Shown here: positions 13,593-23,214 of the stretch, piece by piece | Position numbering within the stretch: position 1 is the first letter of the stretch | Layout of the letters: every line of letters starts with the position of its first letter | Assembly: GCA_001414485.1 (NCBI GenBank) | Contig: LLEY01000124.1 | Location: 121,274-185,273, forward strand | Source: Calycina herbarum | Taxonomy: Eukaryota; Ascomycota; Leotiomycetes; Helotiales; Pezizellaceae | Direction: 5' to 3' | Length of the DNA: 64,000 nt | Notes under the pieces: model-generated | The model's input: only the letters and a program-made list of their open reading frames with translations | The model's database searches: none | Told to the model about the DNA's origin: nothing | Made by a program: the position numbers and the translations under genes

Positions 13593-13775
13593 TATAACAG
13601 CTCTCTATAAATACACTATAAGAGATGCTTATAGAATAGTACCTATATTCGAAGAAAACTAAACTAAAGAGAGAAGAGGAGAGTTGGTACGCTCTGTCTC
13701 TATTTATGTACACTAAGCGAGACTTCGGTAGAACCTCGGCACGTGATCCAGTCGTATGTGACTGGGACTGTCACA
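13593..13775 (-). repeat. Gypsy B LTR, 5' end of the element
   Basis: Partner of the LTR at 7659-7841, 183 bp. On the minus strand it begins TGTGACAGTCCCAGTCAC. The target duplication CTTAT follows at 13776-13780. Confidence 0.9.
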
Positions 13776-14013
13776 CTTATAATATATATCTAGTATCTTA
13801 ACTTTAATTAATTCAAGTACTTTAACCTTATAAAGCTTAGAGGCGTCTAATATACTAATATTATCGTTATTCCTAGTTAACTATATACTAGTAGGTGTTC
13901 TTCTAGTTATACTTCTAGATGTTCCTATAATATTAACTTAACTAGTATTTAAGCTAGCTGCTATAGAGGTTGCTAGAGCTATAGCAACTAAACTTCTAAG
14001 TAGGTACTTAAAG

Positions 14014-14458
14014 TATAATAAAACTTAAATAAACTAAACAAAGATAACTAAGTCTTAAAAGTTAGTATATAAATAAGAAGTATAAATATACTAGGTTATT
14101 TACTTAGAAGTAAACTCGTTACTTATATCAAAGATGTTAAATAAGATAATAAGATTAATAACTAAAGTTAAACACGAAGCTCCTATCTAATAGCAGACGT
14201 GCTAGTCTTATATAGAACCTTTATCCTAATTACATCGCTTACATCGCTCGCGATTAAGGCGATCAGAGTAATATAGACGATCACATTATATAACCGCACG
14301 TGACTTCTAACATTACCATAATAGTAAGATCCTAAAATCCCTAAATACCCTTCGTATTATTGATTTCCTCCTGTGTTACCTTCTATTCCTGGATGTTATG
14401 CCTTGTCCTATTAGAACGCCGTCTAAACTACTTACCACGTATGCCGTGATTCGTAACA
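14014..14458 (-). repeat. G2 copy 1 LTR, 5' end of the element
   Basis: This 445-bp LTR begins TATAATAAAACTTAAAT and ends CGTGATTCGTAACA before the duplicated CGTAG. It is preceded by the same internal sequence (ctattagcaac-type stretch ending TACTTAAAG) that precedes the right LTR of copy 2 at 31896. Confidence 0.85.
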
Positions 14459-14463
14459 CGTAG

Positions 14464-15172
14464 AAGAATAGTATAGATAATTTATAACTATCTTATAAAC
14501 GATTCAGTTATAATACAAAGCTTATAAACAAGCTTTTTCAAAAGAGAGGGGTAATATTATAGCGCTGGTCTATAACCTAGAAGAATACACGTAATAAGCA
14601 CGTAACCTTAGCAACGACGCTAGGAATAACAACGCTAGAAATAACGACGACCTCTTTCCTCTAAGTATATATCCCGCGTTGCTCTCGTAGATAGATCTAT
14701 AGCTTTAAATTCTCGTATTTATATATATATACTCTTATGTCTTTGCCTTTAGTTATAGTTCGTAATAGAAGGTCTCGCTTACTTAAAAACATCGATTCTC
14801 CTACTCTCTTACTTACTTTTTAACTATCTATTTAAATAGAAATATTTCTTTATATATTAGTAGATAAATGCTTATTCTACCTTATCTAGGTTACCTAGTG
14901 TTAATAGAAAGCGTGGTTGTTAAGTACTTTTAAAAAAAGCAAATTCGAGATTTAATAGTTGTCGTTCTAGAATTTAAGACTTGGCTTTGGGACCCCCTAG
15001 TTTCCCTGGAGGGCATCTGACACTGTAAAAATAAGTATTACGTACGATAGAAAAATAGATAAATTTTCACCTAAAGTGTGTACCGTGTTGCCTCGAGTTG
15101 TGGTTGTTGAATTATATCCCTTCAAAGTTAAAGGCTTAACCTTATAGTTGTTGATCTTACTAAAAAATTTAC
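14464..15172. other. AT-rich spacer, nothing recognised
   Basis: About 700 bp between the G2 copy 1 target duplication and the Tc1-like element. It is AT-rich with scattered stops in all frames, and a few GC-richer stretches at 14570-14700. It may be the continuation of the element C fragment at 1-623, but no gag or pol motif could be read. No gene, RNA or inverted repeat is supported. Confidence 0.5.
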
Positions 15173-15986
15173 TACGGAGGTACAGCGTGTATTAAAGGTA
15201 ACTCCCCCTCCCCTGCACCTGCATTAGCGAGTACAAACTACATCTAATTAGGAAGTATCATTGAAGCAACATTTTGGACTTTATAAGGTTATTCCTATTA
15301 CTGTTATTCTAGTACTTTGTGAATAGCTCATCTGCATCAATTACAGCCTGGCATCTATCATGTATACTCTCAATAAAGTTGTTGGTTCTTTTCTGTAATC
15401 GGAGGCTTACGCATTATAAGACGACGGTGGAAACCTTCTCGCAAGAGGGCGTTGCGAATAGCATCTCTTTTGACTCCAAACTCGGGGGCTTCTGCAAGCT
15501 GCGCGTATGACATCCGCCGGTTCTTTGAAGAAGCGCATACAAACTCCACCAGTTCCTCTAGCTGGGCCTGCGTAAGAACAGGTTTCGCTCCGACATTTCC
15601 CTTCTTACGAGGCGTAGCTTGCTGCGTACATGCCTTGCCTATCTGCCGTACCGTGTAGCCAAACTGGTCGTGTATCTGTCCGTAGGACCAACCGATATCG
15701 TAGAGGAGCTTTACATCACGCTTTTGGTCTCGAGTAAGCTCTGCAGCTCGTGGTTTTTTGATAGGAGGGTGTGCAATAGGGCTACTGGTTCGTCGACAAG
15801 GTCGTACACACCCTCCATTCTGGCTAGAATAGAGGGCTTTTCGAGTAGTTTTTGAATGGTTTATAAGAGCTTCATCGAGGCTTCATTTTGGGGTAGATTT
15901 ATTACTATAATAGGTTTAGGGTTACGCCCCATCTGCAGGTGCAGGGGAGTGGGGGGGTTACCTTTAATATACGCTGTACCTCCGTA
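15173..15986 (-). mobile_element. Short non-autonomous Tc1/mariner element, 814 bp, with about 50-bp inverted ends
   Basis: The two ends are TACGGAGGTACAGCGT at 15173 and its reverse complement ending at 15986. The match runs about 50 bp inwards and ends in the shared CCCCTGCACCTGCA. The outermost TA is the expected target duplication. Inside lies only the N-terminal part of a transposase on the minus strand; the catalytic domain is missing. Base composition is normal, so this copy has mostly escaped RIP. It could only move with a transposase supplied elsewhere. Confidence 0.88.
15370..15884 (-). pseudogene. Truncated Tc1-like transposase (DNA-binding part only)
   Basis: About 170 codons are open on the minus strand without an obvious ATG. 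Two helix-turn-helix segments are readable: one around RDQKRDVKLLYDIGWSYGQI, followed by GYTVRQIGKACTQ, and a second around YAQLAEAPEFGVKRDAI with ALLREGFHRRLIMRKPPIT. The latter is the junction seen just before the catalytic domain in Tc1-type transposases. The frame then meets TGA and TAG, and similarity seems to continue briefly in another frame near 15310-15370. No catalytic acidic residues are present. Confidence 0.75.
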
Positions 15987-16069
15987 AACTCCCTCAGACC
16001 CTAGAATAAAGAAGTTGGCCAAGACAGGGGTTGGGGAGCGTCTAAGCCTAATTGGGGATAGTACGTGCA

Positions 16070-16089
16070 GGGGGCAGGGGGTGGGTGGG
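16070..16089 (+). promoter_or_regulatory. Possible G-quadruplex tract
   Basis: Four runs of at least three G lie within 20 bases (G5, G5, G3, G3, separated by CA, T and T), which meets the usual intramolecular quadruplex pattern. It is about 410 bp upstream of the membrane-protein start codon. The effect on expression is unknown. Confidence 0.4.
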
Positions 16090-16320
16090 TCATAGCTTAG
16101 CCAACGCCTTGCCTAAGGCCAAGAATTCTATATAATAGGGTCTGAGGAACTAAGATAAGTCGTATCCAGGTCGACACTTAATACTTATTCGCATTTGTTT
16201 TATATAATGAGATTTAGTGGCTCTTTTTAAGTATTGTATCTACTTCGTTTTAGGCGTAATAAACTTTAAACTTTATATAGAGAGGCTCCAGAATAACGTT
16301 TAATTCGCATGATTTTGTTA

Positions 16321-16350
16321 GGAGTTTCGGAGTTTCGGAGTTTCGGAGTC
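16321..16350 (+). repeat. 8-bp tandem repeat GGAGTTTC, about 3.7 copies
   Basis: Three perfect units and a partial fourth, about 150 bp before the membrane-protein start codon. It is a simple microsatellite with no known role. Confidence 0.85.
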
Positions 16351-16500
16351 TAGTTGAGGATTTCTTCTGATGTATCTGAATGTACTTAAAGATGGTATCA
16401 TCCACAATCATCCACAATCATTCATTCGACTTCCCAGACTCATTTGCTTGAAGACCATTGTTCAAACCACGCAGCTATTCCTCACAGATCCAATACCAAC

Positions 16501-17238
16501 ATGTGGGCACGCCTCATCGAAGTCTACGCTCTCGACAACTACCCCCTCCTCCTCTCCTCAGCAGTAACTTTCTTCCTCGGCTTCTGGCAATATACTCTTT
16601 CATTCAAACAAATCGTTACAAAAGATGTCAGCCCATTGCCCTATTGGATACATAGCTTCTACCTCGCACACGACAGTTCCTTCGCGGTACGCTGTTTAAT
16701 CGCCGCCTCGCAAAACAATTGGCATTGGTTCCTTACGGGAACTTCCGTAGCCTTATTCATTTGGACAGGATTGGAAATTGTCAGTATCCATAATGCTATC
16801 ACTCGCCCAACCCATCGACAAGAAATCTGGGGGTTGAATGGTGCTCCGGTGACACAGCGTGCTGCACTTTGGAGTGCGGCAAAAGAACTTGCGATGTTCT
16901 ACGCTGTTGTCAATTTTGTTTTCGAACGCTTCGCATCAGATGCACCCATGTTCGATTGGTTCGTCTTGACAAATGTTGTCCTTGCTTGGGGTCCTTCTTT
17001 ACTCTGGAGACAACGCACAACAAGCGAGGGTAATAATCTACTGTATATTTTTACCATTCTTCTCACTACCCTCCACACTTTTGCGCCCTGGAATATGTGG
17101 GCTCTCGCCTTCCCAGATTTATATCGAGGATTCTGGTTCAATGCTATGGGTGCTGCCACTTTGATAGTCAACATAAGTAACATGAAGCATGTTGCAGGCT
17201 TACCGGTTAAGGCTGGGAATGAAGCAAAACAGAAGTAG
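16501..17238 (+). CDS. Multi-pass integral membrane protein, function unknown
   Basis: A single open frame of 245 residues from the ATG at 16501. An in-frame ATG 57 bp upstream would add 19 polar residues before MWARLIEVYALDNYP, so the later start is preferred. The protein has about seven hydrophobic segments separated by short loops and no signal peptide or soluble domain. Conserved-looking loop motifs include PYWIHSFYLAHDSS, an acidic GLEI within a membrane segment, and RQEIWG after the third helix. Its size and topology resemble a family of fungal membrane proteins near secondary-metabolite genes and, loosely, the seven-helix PaxB/Pyr4 terpene cyclases. The match to the latter is not good enough to assign. 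Codon use is normal with no RIP stops, although transposons lie on both sides. Confidence 0.82.
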   Translation: MWARLIEVYALDNYPLLLSSAVTFFLGFWQYTLSFKQIVTKDVSPLPYWIHSFYLAHDSSFAVRCLIAASQNNWHWFLTGTSVALFIWTGLEIVSIHNAITRPTHRQEIWGLNGAPVTQRAALWSAAKELAMFYAVVNFVFERFASDAPMFDWFVLTNVVLAWGPSLLWRQRTTSEGNNLLYIFTILLTTLHTFAPWNMWALAFPDLYRGFWFNAMGAATLIVNISNMKHVAGLPVKAGNEAKQK

Positions 17239-17930
17239 TATCGGGATACAGCTTAAATATTGGGTGGATGTCCTTGTACTGGATATTAGAAATGGCACTG
17301 ATTTGGGTTTGGGGAGAGAAGCAAGATATTGAGTTGTGGATGGTAGTAACTAGGACAATTATGCTTCGAGACAGTAGCAGCGTGCGCATCCTCATTTCCA
17401 TTATGGAAAGTTGAATTCGAGATTACCTGTTTTAGAATTGAACACTGTTTAATGAGTCCGTTCTGAATTTTGGTACCCTTGTGCAAGATCGTGTTTACAT
17501 AGCTCCATGCCTGTATCCTTTGGGACCCAGGTCTAAATCTGGATCTGCCCAAGATGCTGTAATCTATTGAGCTATATGTGCCCCACAAAATCGTTCATGC
17601 TTTCGAAGCTCTCGCTTAATTTCCCTCGCCACCTAGCCACCTCTTTACCCAAAGAGGTTTGAGCACAAATACTTGATATTCTATGCTATCTAGCCTCCTC
17701 AAAGGTGTTATTTGAACCAATAGTCGTAGTTCAAAGTCATAATTTTCAAATATCCTTAATATAATACACTACTTAGTAAGTCCTATTTTGTTATAGATTG
17801 TATAAAATATTCTTAGATAAACGATACTATTAAACCAGAAGATATAAGAGAGTTAAGAAAGTGGTTTCTAAAAGTTTTTGAATAATATTTACTTTTCTAG
17901 ATATTTTCGTAAAATAGAATAGAAGAGCGC
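17239..17930. other. Downstream flank of the membrane-protein gene
   Basis: About 690 bp whose composition falls from gene-like to strongly AT-rich after about 17,700, marking the edge of the RIP-affected repeats. Short frames on either strand have no recognisable features. A tRNA-like A-box on the minus strand near 17570 has no matching cloverleaf. Confidence 0.5.
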
Positions 17931-18333
17931 TAGAGAATAATAACTATGTAACGGTTTACATCTGAAGAGTACTCGGTCTACCGACCTTCGTATAAAACGT
18001 GACCTTATATAACCTCGATATAAGAGGTTCTAACATCGTTCTAACAACCGGTAATTATATATAGCCTCTATATACAAAACCTCTTTCCTCGTACGTAGAA
18101 TAGACTTCTTCTCTTTTCTTCCTTAGTTAATTCTTCTTATAATAAAGATAACCTTATCTATTAATCTATTTATATTCGGCTTATAATATTAGAATTAACT
18201 TATCCTTTCTTATATTCGTTTGTTAAGTACGTTAAACGAACTATATATAGTAGATTCTACGAACCCTTCTTATATATATAGTATAAGTACGAAAATCCTT
18301 TATAGTTGAAATACACGGTTTTATACGAATACG
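17931..18333 (+). mobile_element. Element C fragment, third copy of the pol-tail / antisense-gag junction
   Basis: The stretch starting near CGCTAGAGAATAA and TGTAACGGTTTACATCTGAA corresponds to window positions 70-120. The stretch at about 18090-18180 corresponds to window positions 368-470, with about 100 bp fewer between them. After about 18230 the sequence leaves the other copies. It ends at the target site of the solo LTR that follows. Confidence 0.5.
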
Positions 18334-18765
18334 TGTCACGAATCACGTGTAAGCATGTGACGAGTGAAGACCAGGCGGCGCTCTAACAGGTTAAGCACTA
18401 TCGGAAACTCTTATAGAAGAAGGATCCTTAGGCTAGCTAAGCGATCCATGGATTTCTTTTGGTAAGGGACATCACGTGACCTAGTCGCCTGAGTCGCTCG
18501 AGTCGCCTGTCGACTAAAGCGATCAGGGCGAGCGACTAGAGCGATTAGAACAGAGGACTACAGTTCTATAAGACTGGCACGTCTGCTATTAGATAGGAGC
18601 TTCGTACTTAACTTTAGTTATCAATCTTATTATCTTATTTAACATCTTTGATATAAGTAACGAGTTTACTTCTAAGTAAATAACCCGGCGTATCTATACT
18701 TCTTACCTGTATACTAACCTTCGAGACTTAGTCACTTTTGTTTAGTTCGTTTGAGTTTCGTTATA
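18334..18765 (+). mobile_element. Solo LTR of the G2 family
   Basis: A 432-bp LTR in plus orientation, TGTCACGAATCACGTG to GAGTTTCGTTATA, flanked by the perfect target duplication ATACG (18329-18333 and 18766-18770). Two E-box-like CACGTG/CATGTG motifs lie in its first 30 bases. It is moderately mutated. It split a stretch of element C remains. Confidence 0.92.
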
Positions 18766-18772
18766 ATACGAC

Positions 18773-18844
18773 AGTCTAAAGTATATAGTAAACGACTATA
18801 AATATAATAGTCTAAAGTATATAGTAGACGACTATAAATATAAT
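18773..18844. repeat. 36-bp direct repeat, two copies
   Basis: The unit begins AGTCTAAAGTATATAGTA and is repeated head to tail with one A/G difference. It lies directly upstream of the gag relic. Confidence 0.85.
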
Positions 18845-18989
18845 AGAGGATATAAACTTAGTAGACGTATAAGAACCTATATAAGGACCTCCGTAGTAGT
18901 TAATAGATATGTTTAACTAGTAGTAGTAAGAGATATAGCTTCTTACTAAAAGTCAAAACCAGTTAATAATAAACCTTTCTAGCTAATAA

Positions 18990-19960
18990 GACGAAGCACT
19001 TATAAAGCTCGAAGTAAGACTTTCTCTCTCTAAAGAGAACGAAACTACCTCTTTATAACCTACGTCTACTTTTATACTAGCCTTAGTTATAAATACTAAT
19101 TATAAGCTAAAACACTGCCTTTTATACCTAGAAATATATAACAGAAGTACGTCTAACCTCTTTTCTTAATTCAAAGGCCTTTTATAAGCAAAGCTAGAAA
19201 TAGATAGTCTATTAATTAGAGAAGAGAAAGAGAGAGTTTAGTATATCTTTAGACAACTCTTAGGAGATATAACTATAAGGATTTTCCTTTAGATAGAATA
19301 TACTTACTTATAAAGTAAGTTCATAGTTTTAGAATTTATAAGACAGCTTTATATAGCGTTCTATAACTCTTAACTATAGTAAAAAGCACTTAGCTAGATT
19401 AACTAAATAAAGTAAAGCTAACGGCCTTTTAGCGAATTCCTTAACGAATTTGATTAGCTGATCTTAGAAGCTTCTAGCTAAGAATAAGACGACGTAATTA
19501 AGAAGAGCTACTTAAAAGCTACTCTTAGTACGAAGCTAATTACTATAACTGTTGATATTTAAGAAGACAGTACCTATAATAGATACTATAGATAATTATA
19601 AATAATTACTAATCAGCTAAACAAAGTTATTAAACTTATAGCTTAGCGAACAAAGAAGCTACGAACGACTTTTCCTAGAGCTAGAGCTACGTAGAATTAA
19701 GCTACGTATAAATCAAAAGACAGTTCCTCGTATAATATAATAGACTAGGAACTAACTATAACAGTCGTCTCTACTTAACTAAAGAAACTACGATAGAGCT
19801 TAGACGAAGTCTTTACTAAAAGAAGAAGCTTAGTATTATAAGCCGAATATAAAGAGGTTAATAGATAAGGTTGTCTTTATTATAAGAAGAATTAACTAAG
19901 AAGAGAAGTCTATTCTACGTACGAGGAAAGAGGTTTTATATATAGAACCTCTTACGTCGA
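18990..19960 (+). pseudogene. Element C gag relic, on the strand opposite to pol
   Basis: Plus-strand reading gives a recognisable retrotransposon gag core: LEIDSLLIREEKERV near 19195, a capsid stretch FSEFLNEFD, LILEASS near 19430-19480, then DDVIKKSYLKATLSTKLI near 19490-19540. A knuckle-like GCLYYKKN with LRREV follows at 19855-19930. Stops are frequent and mostly fit CAA/CGA/TGG origins. The adjoining pol relic (20210 upward) reads on the minus strand, so the two genes face each other tail to tail about 250 bp apart. In ordinary Ty3/gypsy elements gag lies upstream of pol on the same strand. Confidence 0.7.
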
Positions 19961-20209
19961 GGCCTCTAAGTAGAAGTCTCGTTTATAGCTCTTTATTATA
20001 GCTTTCGTCATAGTAAGTATAAGCTATAAGAAGCTGAAGTCTTACTATAGCTCTTATTATATCTTTCGTTATAGATCTACGTATCTACTAAGGTGATTAC
20101 CGAGGTAGTTCCTAGGATCACGTGAAGTTACTAATCCTGAAGTTATATAAGATTACGTTTCGTACGAAGGTTAGTAGATCGAGTACTTTTTAAGTATAAA
20201 CCGTTATAT

Positions 20210-21411
20210 TACTCTCTCTTTCTAGCTCTCTAGAGGTCGTAAGCCTTTGTATTCTTAAGAGCGTCTTAAGATTCCTAGGTTAGTCTTATATACTCTTCCT
20301 ATTTCATAAGTAGCTTAATAGTACGTCCTCGTCTCTTTTTATTAAGAATCGCTTCTACTACGTATTCTTAGTTATTCTTAAGAATCTTAGGTTTAGGTTA
20401 ATCGTCGTCTTAAACGTAACTTAGTAGTAGGTTGTTCAAGGCTAGCTATAGAAGCTAGGAGTAGAATAAGTTATAGATTCTAGGTAGTATATCTAAGTAA
20501 TAACTATATATTCTAATTACTTCTAGTACTATATATTTAGCTTATTTAGTATTAAGCTTCTTTGATTTCCTTATTATATAAACGTTCTATAGGTTAAGCT
20601 AGACTTTGTCTCTAATCTTAAAGCTTAGTACTTATTATCTTCTTCTATTTATAACGTTCTCTATTATTTACTATATAGTAGCTATTACCGACTATATCTA
20701 TTTCTATACTTCTTTAAGCTTTTATATAATTATAGTAGTTTTCTAAATTAGCGATCGTAGCGTAGCTTTATCTAAGAGTTTATACTAGATATTTAGAGGT
20801 TTAGTATAATATTCGTATTTAAGAAAGAAGAGACTTACTTTCGTAGCTAATACTATTCGATTATTAATCGCTAATTCAGCGAATAGTAGTAGCTCTTCCT
20901 AGTTATCTTAAGTGTAATCTATAAATATTCGTAGATAGGTTTCTACTATCTAGTTTATTCGTTTTATAGATCTGTCTATTTCTAGATAAAAAGCTATAGA
21001 AAGCTTTTATATAATTCCTAAAAGAGAGTATATTCTTATCTAGAGATAACCTACGAACTACGTTTCTTAATTAAATACTATTACTTTTAGTAGATAATAC
21101 TTTCGATAGAAGATTTAAATAAACTATCTAGTAACTGTTTTAGTAGTAATATTCTTTAGACTATTATAGATCGTTTCTTTTACTAATCTATCTATAATTA
21201 TAACTATGTTCGTATATTCGTTACTTTCTAGAAGCTTAACTATAAAGTCTATTAAGACCTTACTTTAGATTCGGTTTAAGACTAGTAGTAGCTTTAGGAA
21301 TCCTTGTCGTATATCTCTCTAAGTCTTATTCCTTCTATAAGTGTTATAATTTTATATAAACCTTCGAACGTCTTATAATATCTAAGACTAGAAGTATTAT
21401 CGTAAGAGAAT
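20210..21411 (-). pseudogene. Element C pol relic, part 2: integrase and chromodomain
   Basis: Minus-strand reading shows an integrase core (DFIVKLLESNEYTNIVIIID, then ETxFVGYL and LSIAFYLEIDRSIKRIN near 20950-21000). These correspond to the catalytic region and the conserved LSTAYHPETDGQTER-type motif of gypsy integrases. A chromodomain follows at 20210-20400 (EYVVEAILNKKRRGRTIKLL, then MK, stop, EEY). It continues upstream at 32363 after removal of G2 copy 2, which is inserted within the integrase zinc-binding domain. Stops at expected Trp codons show RIP. Confidence 0.82.
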
Positions 21412-21416
21412 CTAGG

Positions 21417-21862
21417 TATAACGAAACTTAAACGAACTAAACAAAGATAACTAAGTCTCAAAGGTTAGTATATAAGTAAGAAGTATAGATACGCCGGAGT
21501 GTTTACTTAGAAGTGAACTCGTTACTTATATTAAAGATATTAAATAAGATAATAAGATTAATAATTAAAGTTAAGTACGAAGCTTCTATCTAATAATAGA
21601 CGTACTAGTCTTATATAGAACCTTCTGTTCTAGTTAGAGTCCTAAAGATAGAGTCTAACTCTAATTCCAGGGCTTCTAGAAACTAGACTCTATTACTTAA
21701 CTACTTCTTAACTAAGTTATATAATATAACTGTAATAAGATCTATAGATTACTTATTTAATATATCTAATCCTTCTTTCCTCTTCTAGGTTCTAATAGTG
21801 CTTATTCTATTAGAACGTTGTCTAGACTTTACTAGTTACGTACTAGTATATAATTTATAACA
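21417..21862 (-). repeat. G2 copy 2 LTR, 3' end of the element
   Basis: A 446-bp LTR, TATAACGAAACTTAAAC to TAATTTATAACA, followed by the same internal CTATCCTCTTCTTAG as copy 1. Confidence 0.85.
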
Positions 21863-23214
21863 CTATCCTCTTCTTAGACTAGCGTGTCCCTATACTAATA
21901 TATAATTAAAAGAATGTCGTTAGAAGGTTAATAATCTCCTTTTATATATAAATATATCTTCTTCTTATACTAAACAAAAAGAGCGTCTAGCTCTTACTAT
22001 ATAAATCAAATCCGTATAACGTTTAGTAGAGACTTATTCTTTTTATTAAAAACAGTCTTATCGCTGCTTCCTAGAACTTTCTAAATCCTCTTAATATTCT
22101 AAGTATATTTAGTTAAAAAGATTCTATAATAGTTCTAGCTATCTTATCGTTTCCTCTCCTAGGCTTTAAAAACCTATATATCGGTTTTTCTTTAGTCTAA
22201 TACGTAAACGATCTCTTATCACTTCTCTAAGTCCTCCTCCTTTAAGTCCTTCTACTAAGTTCTTATCTTCCTAGTTTCCTACTTTTAAAGTAGCTCTCTT
22301 TATTAAACAGGTACTTTCTAATAATATTTCTCTGTCTAACCTAGGTCTTGAATTCTAGATAGCTCTAGGTTTTATTAGTAGAATTTCTAAAGTTTCTCTA
22401 AGTAATAAGTAAGGCTCTTCTTTAGTTCCTAAGTGTTTTCTAAATATAGATAATCTAACTACTTAATTAAGTATTTAACTTATTCTCTAATAATCTTATA
22501 GTTAAGAATCCTCTTAACCTTATACTTAGTATTTAGGTTTACTAGTTGAATTTCTATATATAGAATAGGTAGTACTACTAGTAGTACTAGTTTAAGTAAG
22601 GATATATAGAATACTAGATAGATGTTCATAGTTTTTAGTAGTACTAATTTATAATTTAAAGATCCTTTAATATATTTAATTTTAAATAGTCTTAGTTTTT
22701 TATAATCTAATTTATTACTTAGTCTTTTTATATCGATGTTTTTCTATACTAAGTAGACTTTATCTCTCTCTTTTAGTATTAGCTTCTAACTACGTCGTTT
22801 ATTATAGTAGTATATATTTCGTTTAGTAATAAACTATAAGTCCTCTATAAGTTCTTTATATAACCTCTTAATTTTCGAAACCTAAATATAAGTAAGTTAG
22901 TTATTAGTAGTCGTAGATAGCGGTTCTTAATATACTATTAATTCGTATCTAAAGTTAGCGTAGAATAGTATAACAAGTGTTATTTCTATTACTAAACTAT
23001 TATAGGTAAACTATACTAAAGGTAATAGCTCTACTTAGTTGTTTTATTAATAGTTTATATAATAACGAAGATATATCTTAACTACTTAATTTATATATTT
23101 ATTTCCTTTATTTATCTAAGAGTAAAAAGCTATAGAAAGCTTCCTTTTTATACCTAATCGTTTTATAAGAGTAATCTAAAATCTAGAGATAAAGAGTTTA
23201 TCTCTGTTTAAGAG

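Larger units (their letters stand above)
7659..13775 (-). mobile_element. Gypsy B: complete Ty3/gypsy chromovirus with 183-bp LTRs
   Basis: It has two almost identical 183-bp LTRs (7659-7841 and 13593-13775), starting TATAAC and ending GACTGTTACA or GACTGTCACA. The perfect target duplication CTTAT lies at 7654-7658 and 13776-13780. It sits inside G2 copy 1: the G2 sequence before 7654 continues after 13780, and G2 copy 2 is unbroken at this place (about 29210). Coding is on the minus strand. It is less AT-rich than its host and its LTRs differ little, so it is younger. A solo LTR (11669-12102) lies inside it; without that it is about 5.7 kb. Confidence 0.93.
629..14458 (-). mobile_element. 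G2 copy 1: full-length Ty3/gypsy chromovirus, RIP-mutated, with nested insertions
   Basis: Two related terminal repeats (629-1091 and 14014-14458) start with TATAAC/TATAAT and end before the duplicated target CGTAG (624-628 and 14459-14463). Gag and pol read on the minus strand. Visible remains are a gag zinc knuckle near 6950-6990, a reverse transcriptase YxDD-like motif with both Asp changed to Asn near 4400-4430, and a chromodomain at about 1765-1919. Every frame is full of TAA and TAG. A MITE (2661-3095) and the whole gypsy B element (7659-13775) are inserted in it. Without them it is about 7.2 kb. It is dead in this copy. Confidence 0.88.
15987..16500. other. Upstream region of the membrane-protein gene
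   Basis: About 510 bp between the Tc1-like element and the start codon at 16501. It holds a G-rich tract at 16070-16089, an 8-bp tandem repeat at 16321-16350 and a short direct repeat (ATCATCCACA) at 16397-16418. Composition is mixed. No clear TATA box was identified. Confidence 0.5.

Noticed and set aside
13486..13713. 75-codon minus-strand frame
   Set aside because: It lies mostly within the gypsy B LTR and is low-complexity; not a gene.
17510..17590. tRNA-like stretch on the minus strand with an A-box-like TAGCTCAATAGA
   Set aside because: No acceptor pairing, no proper T-arm or B-box and no anticodon stem could be formed.
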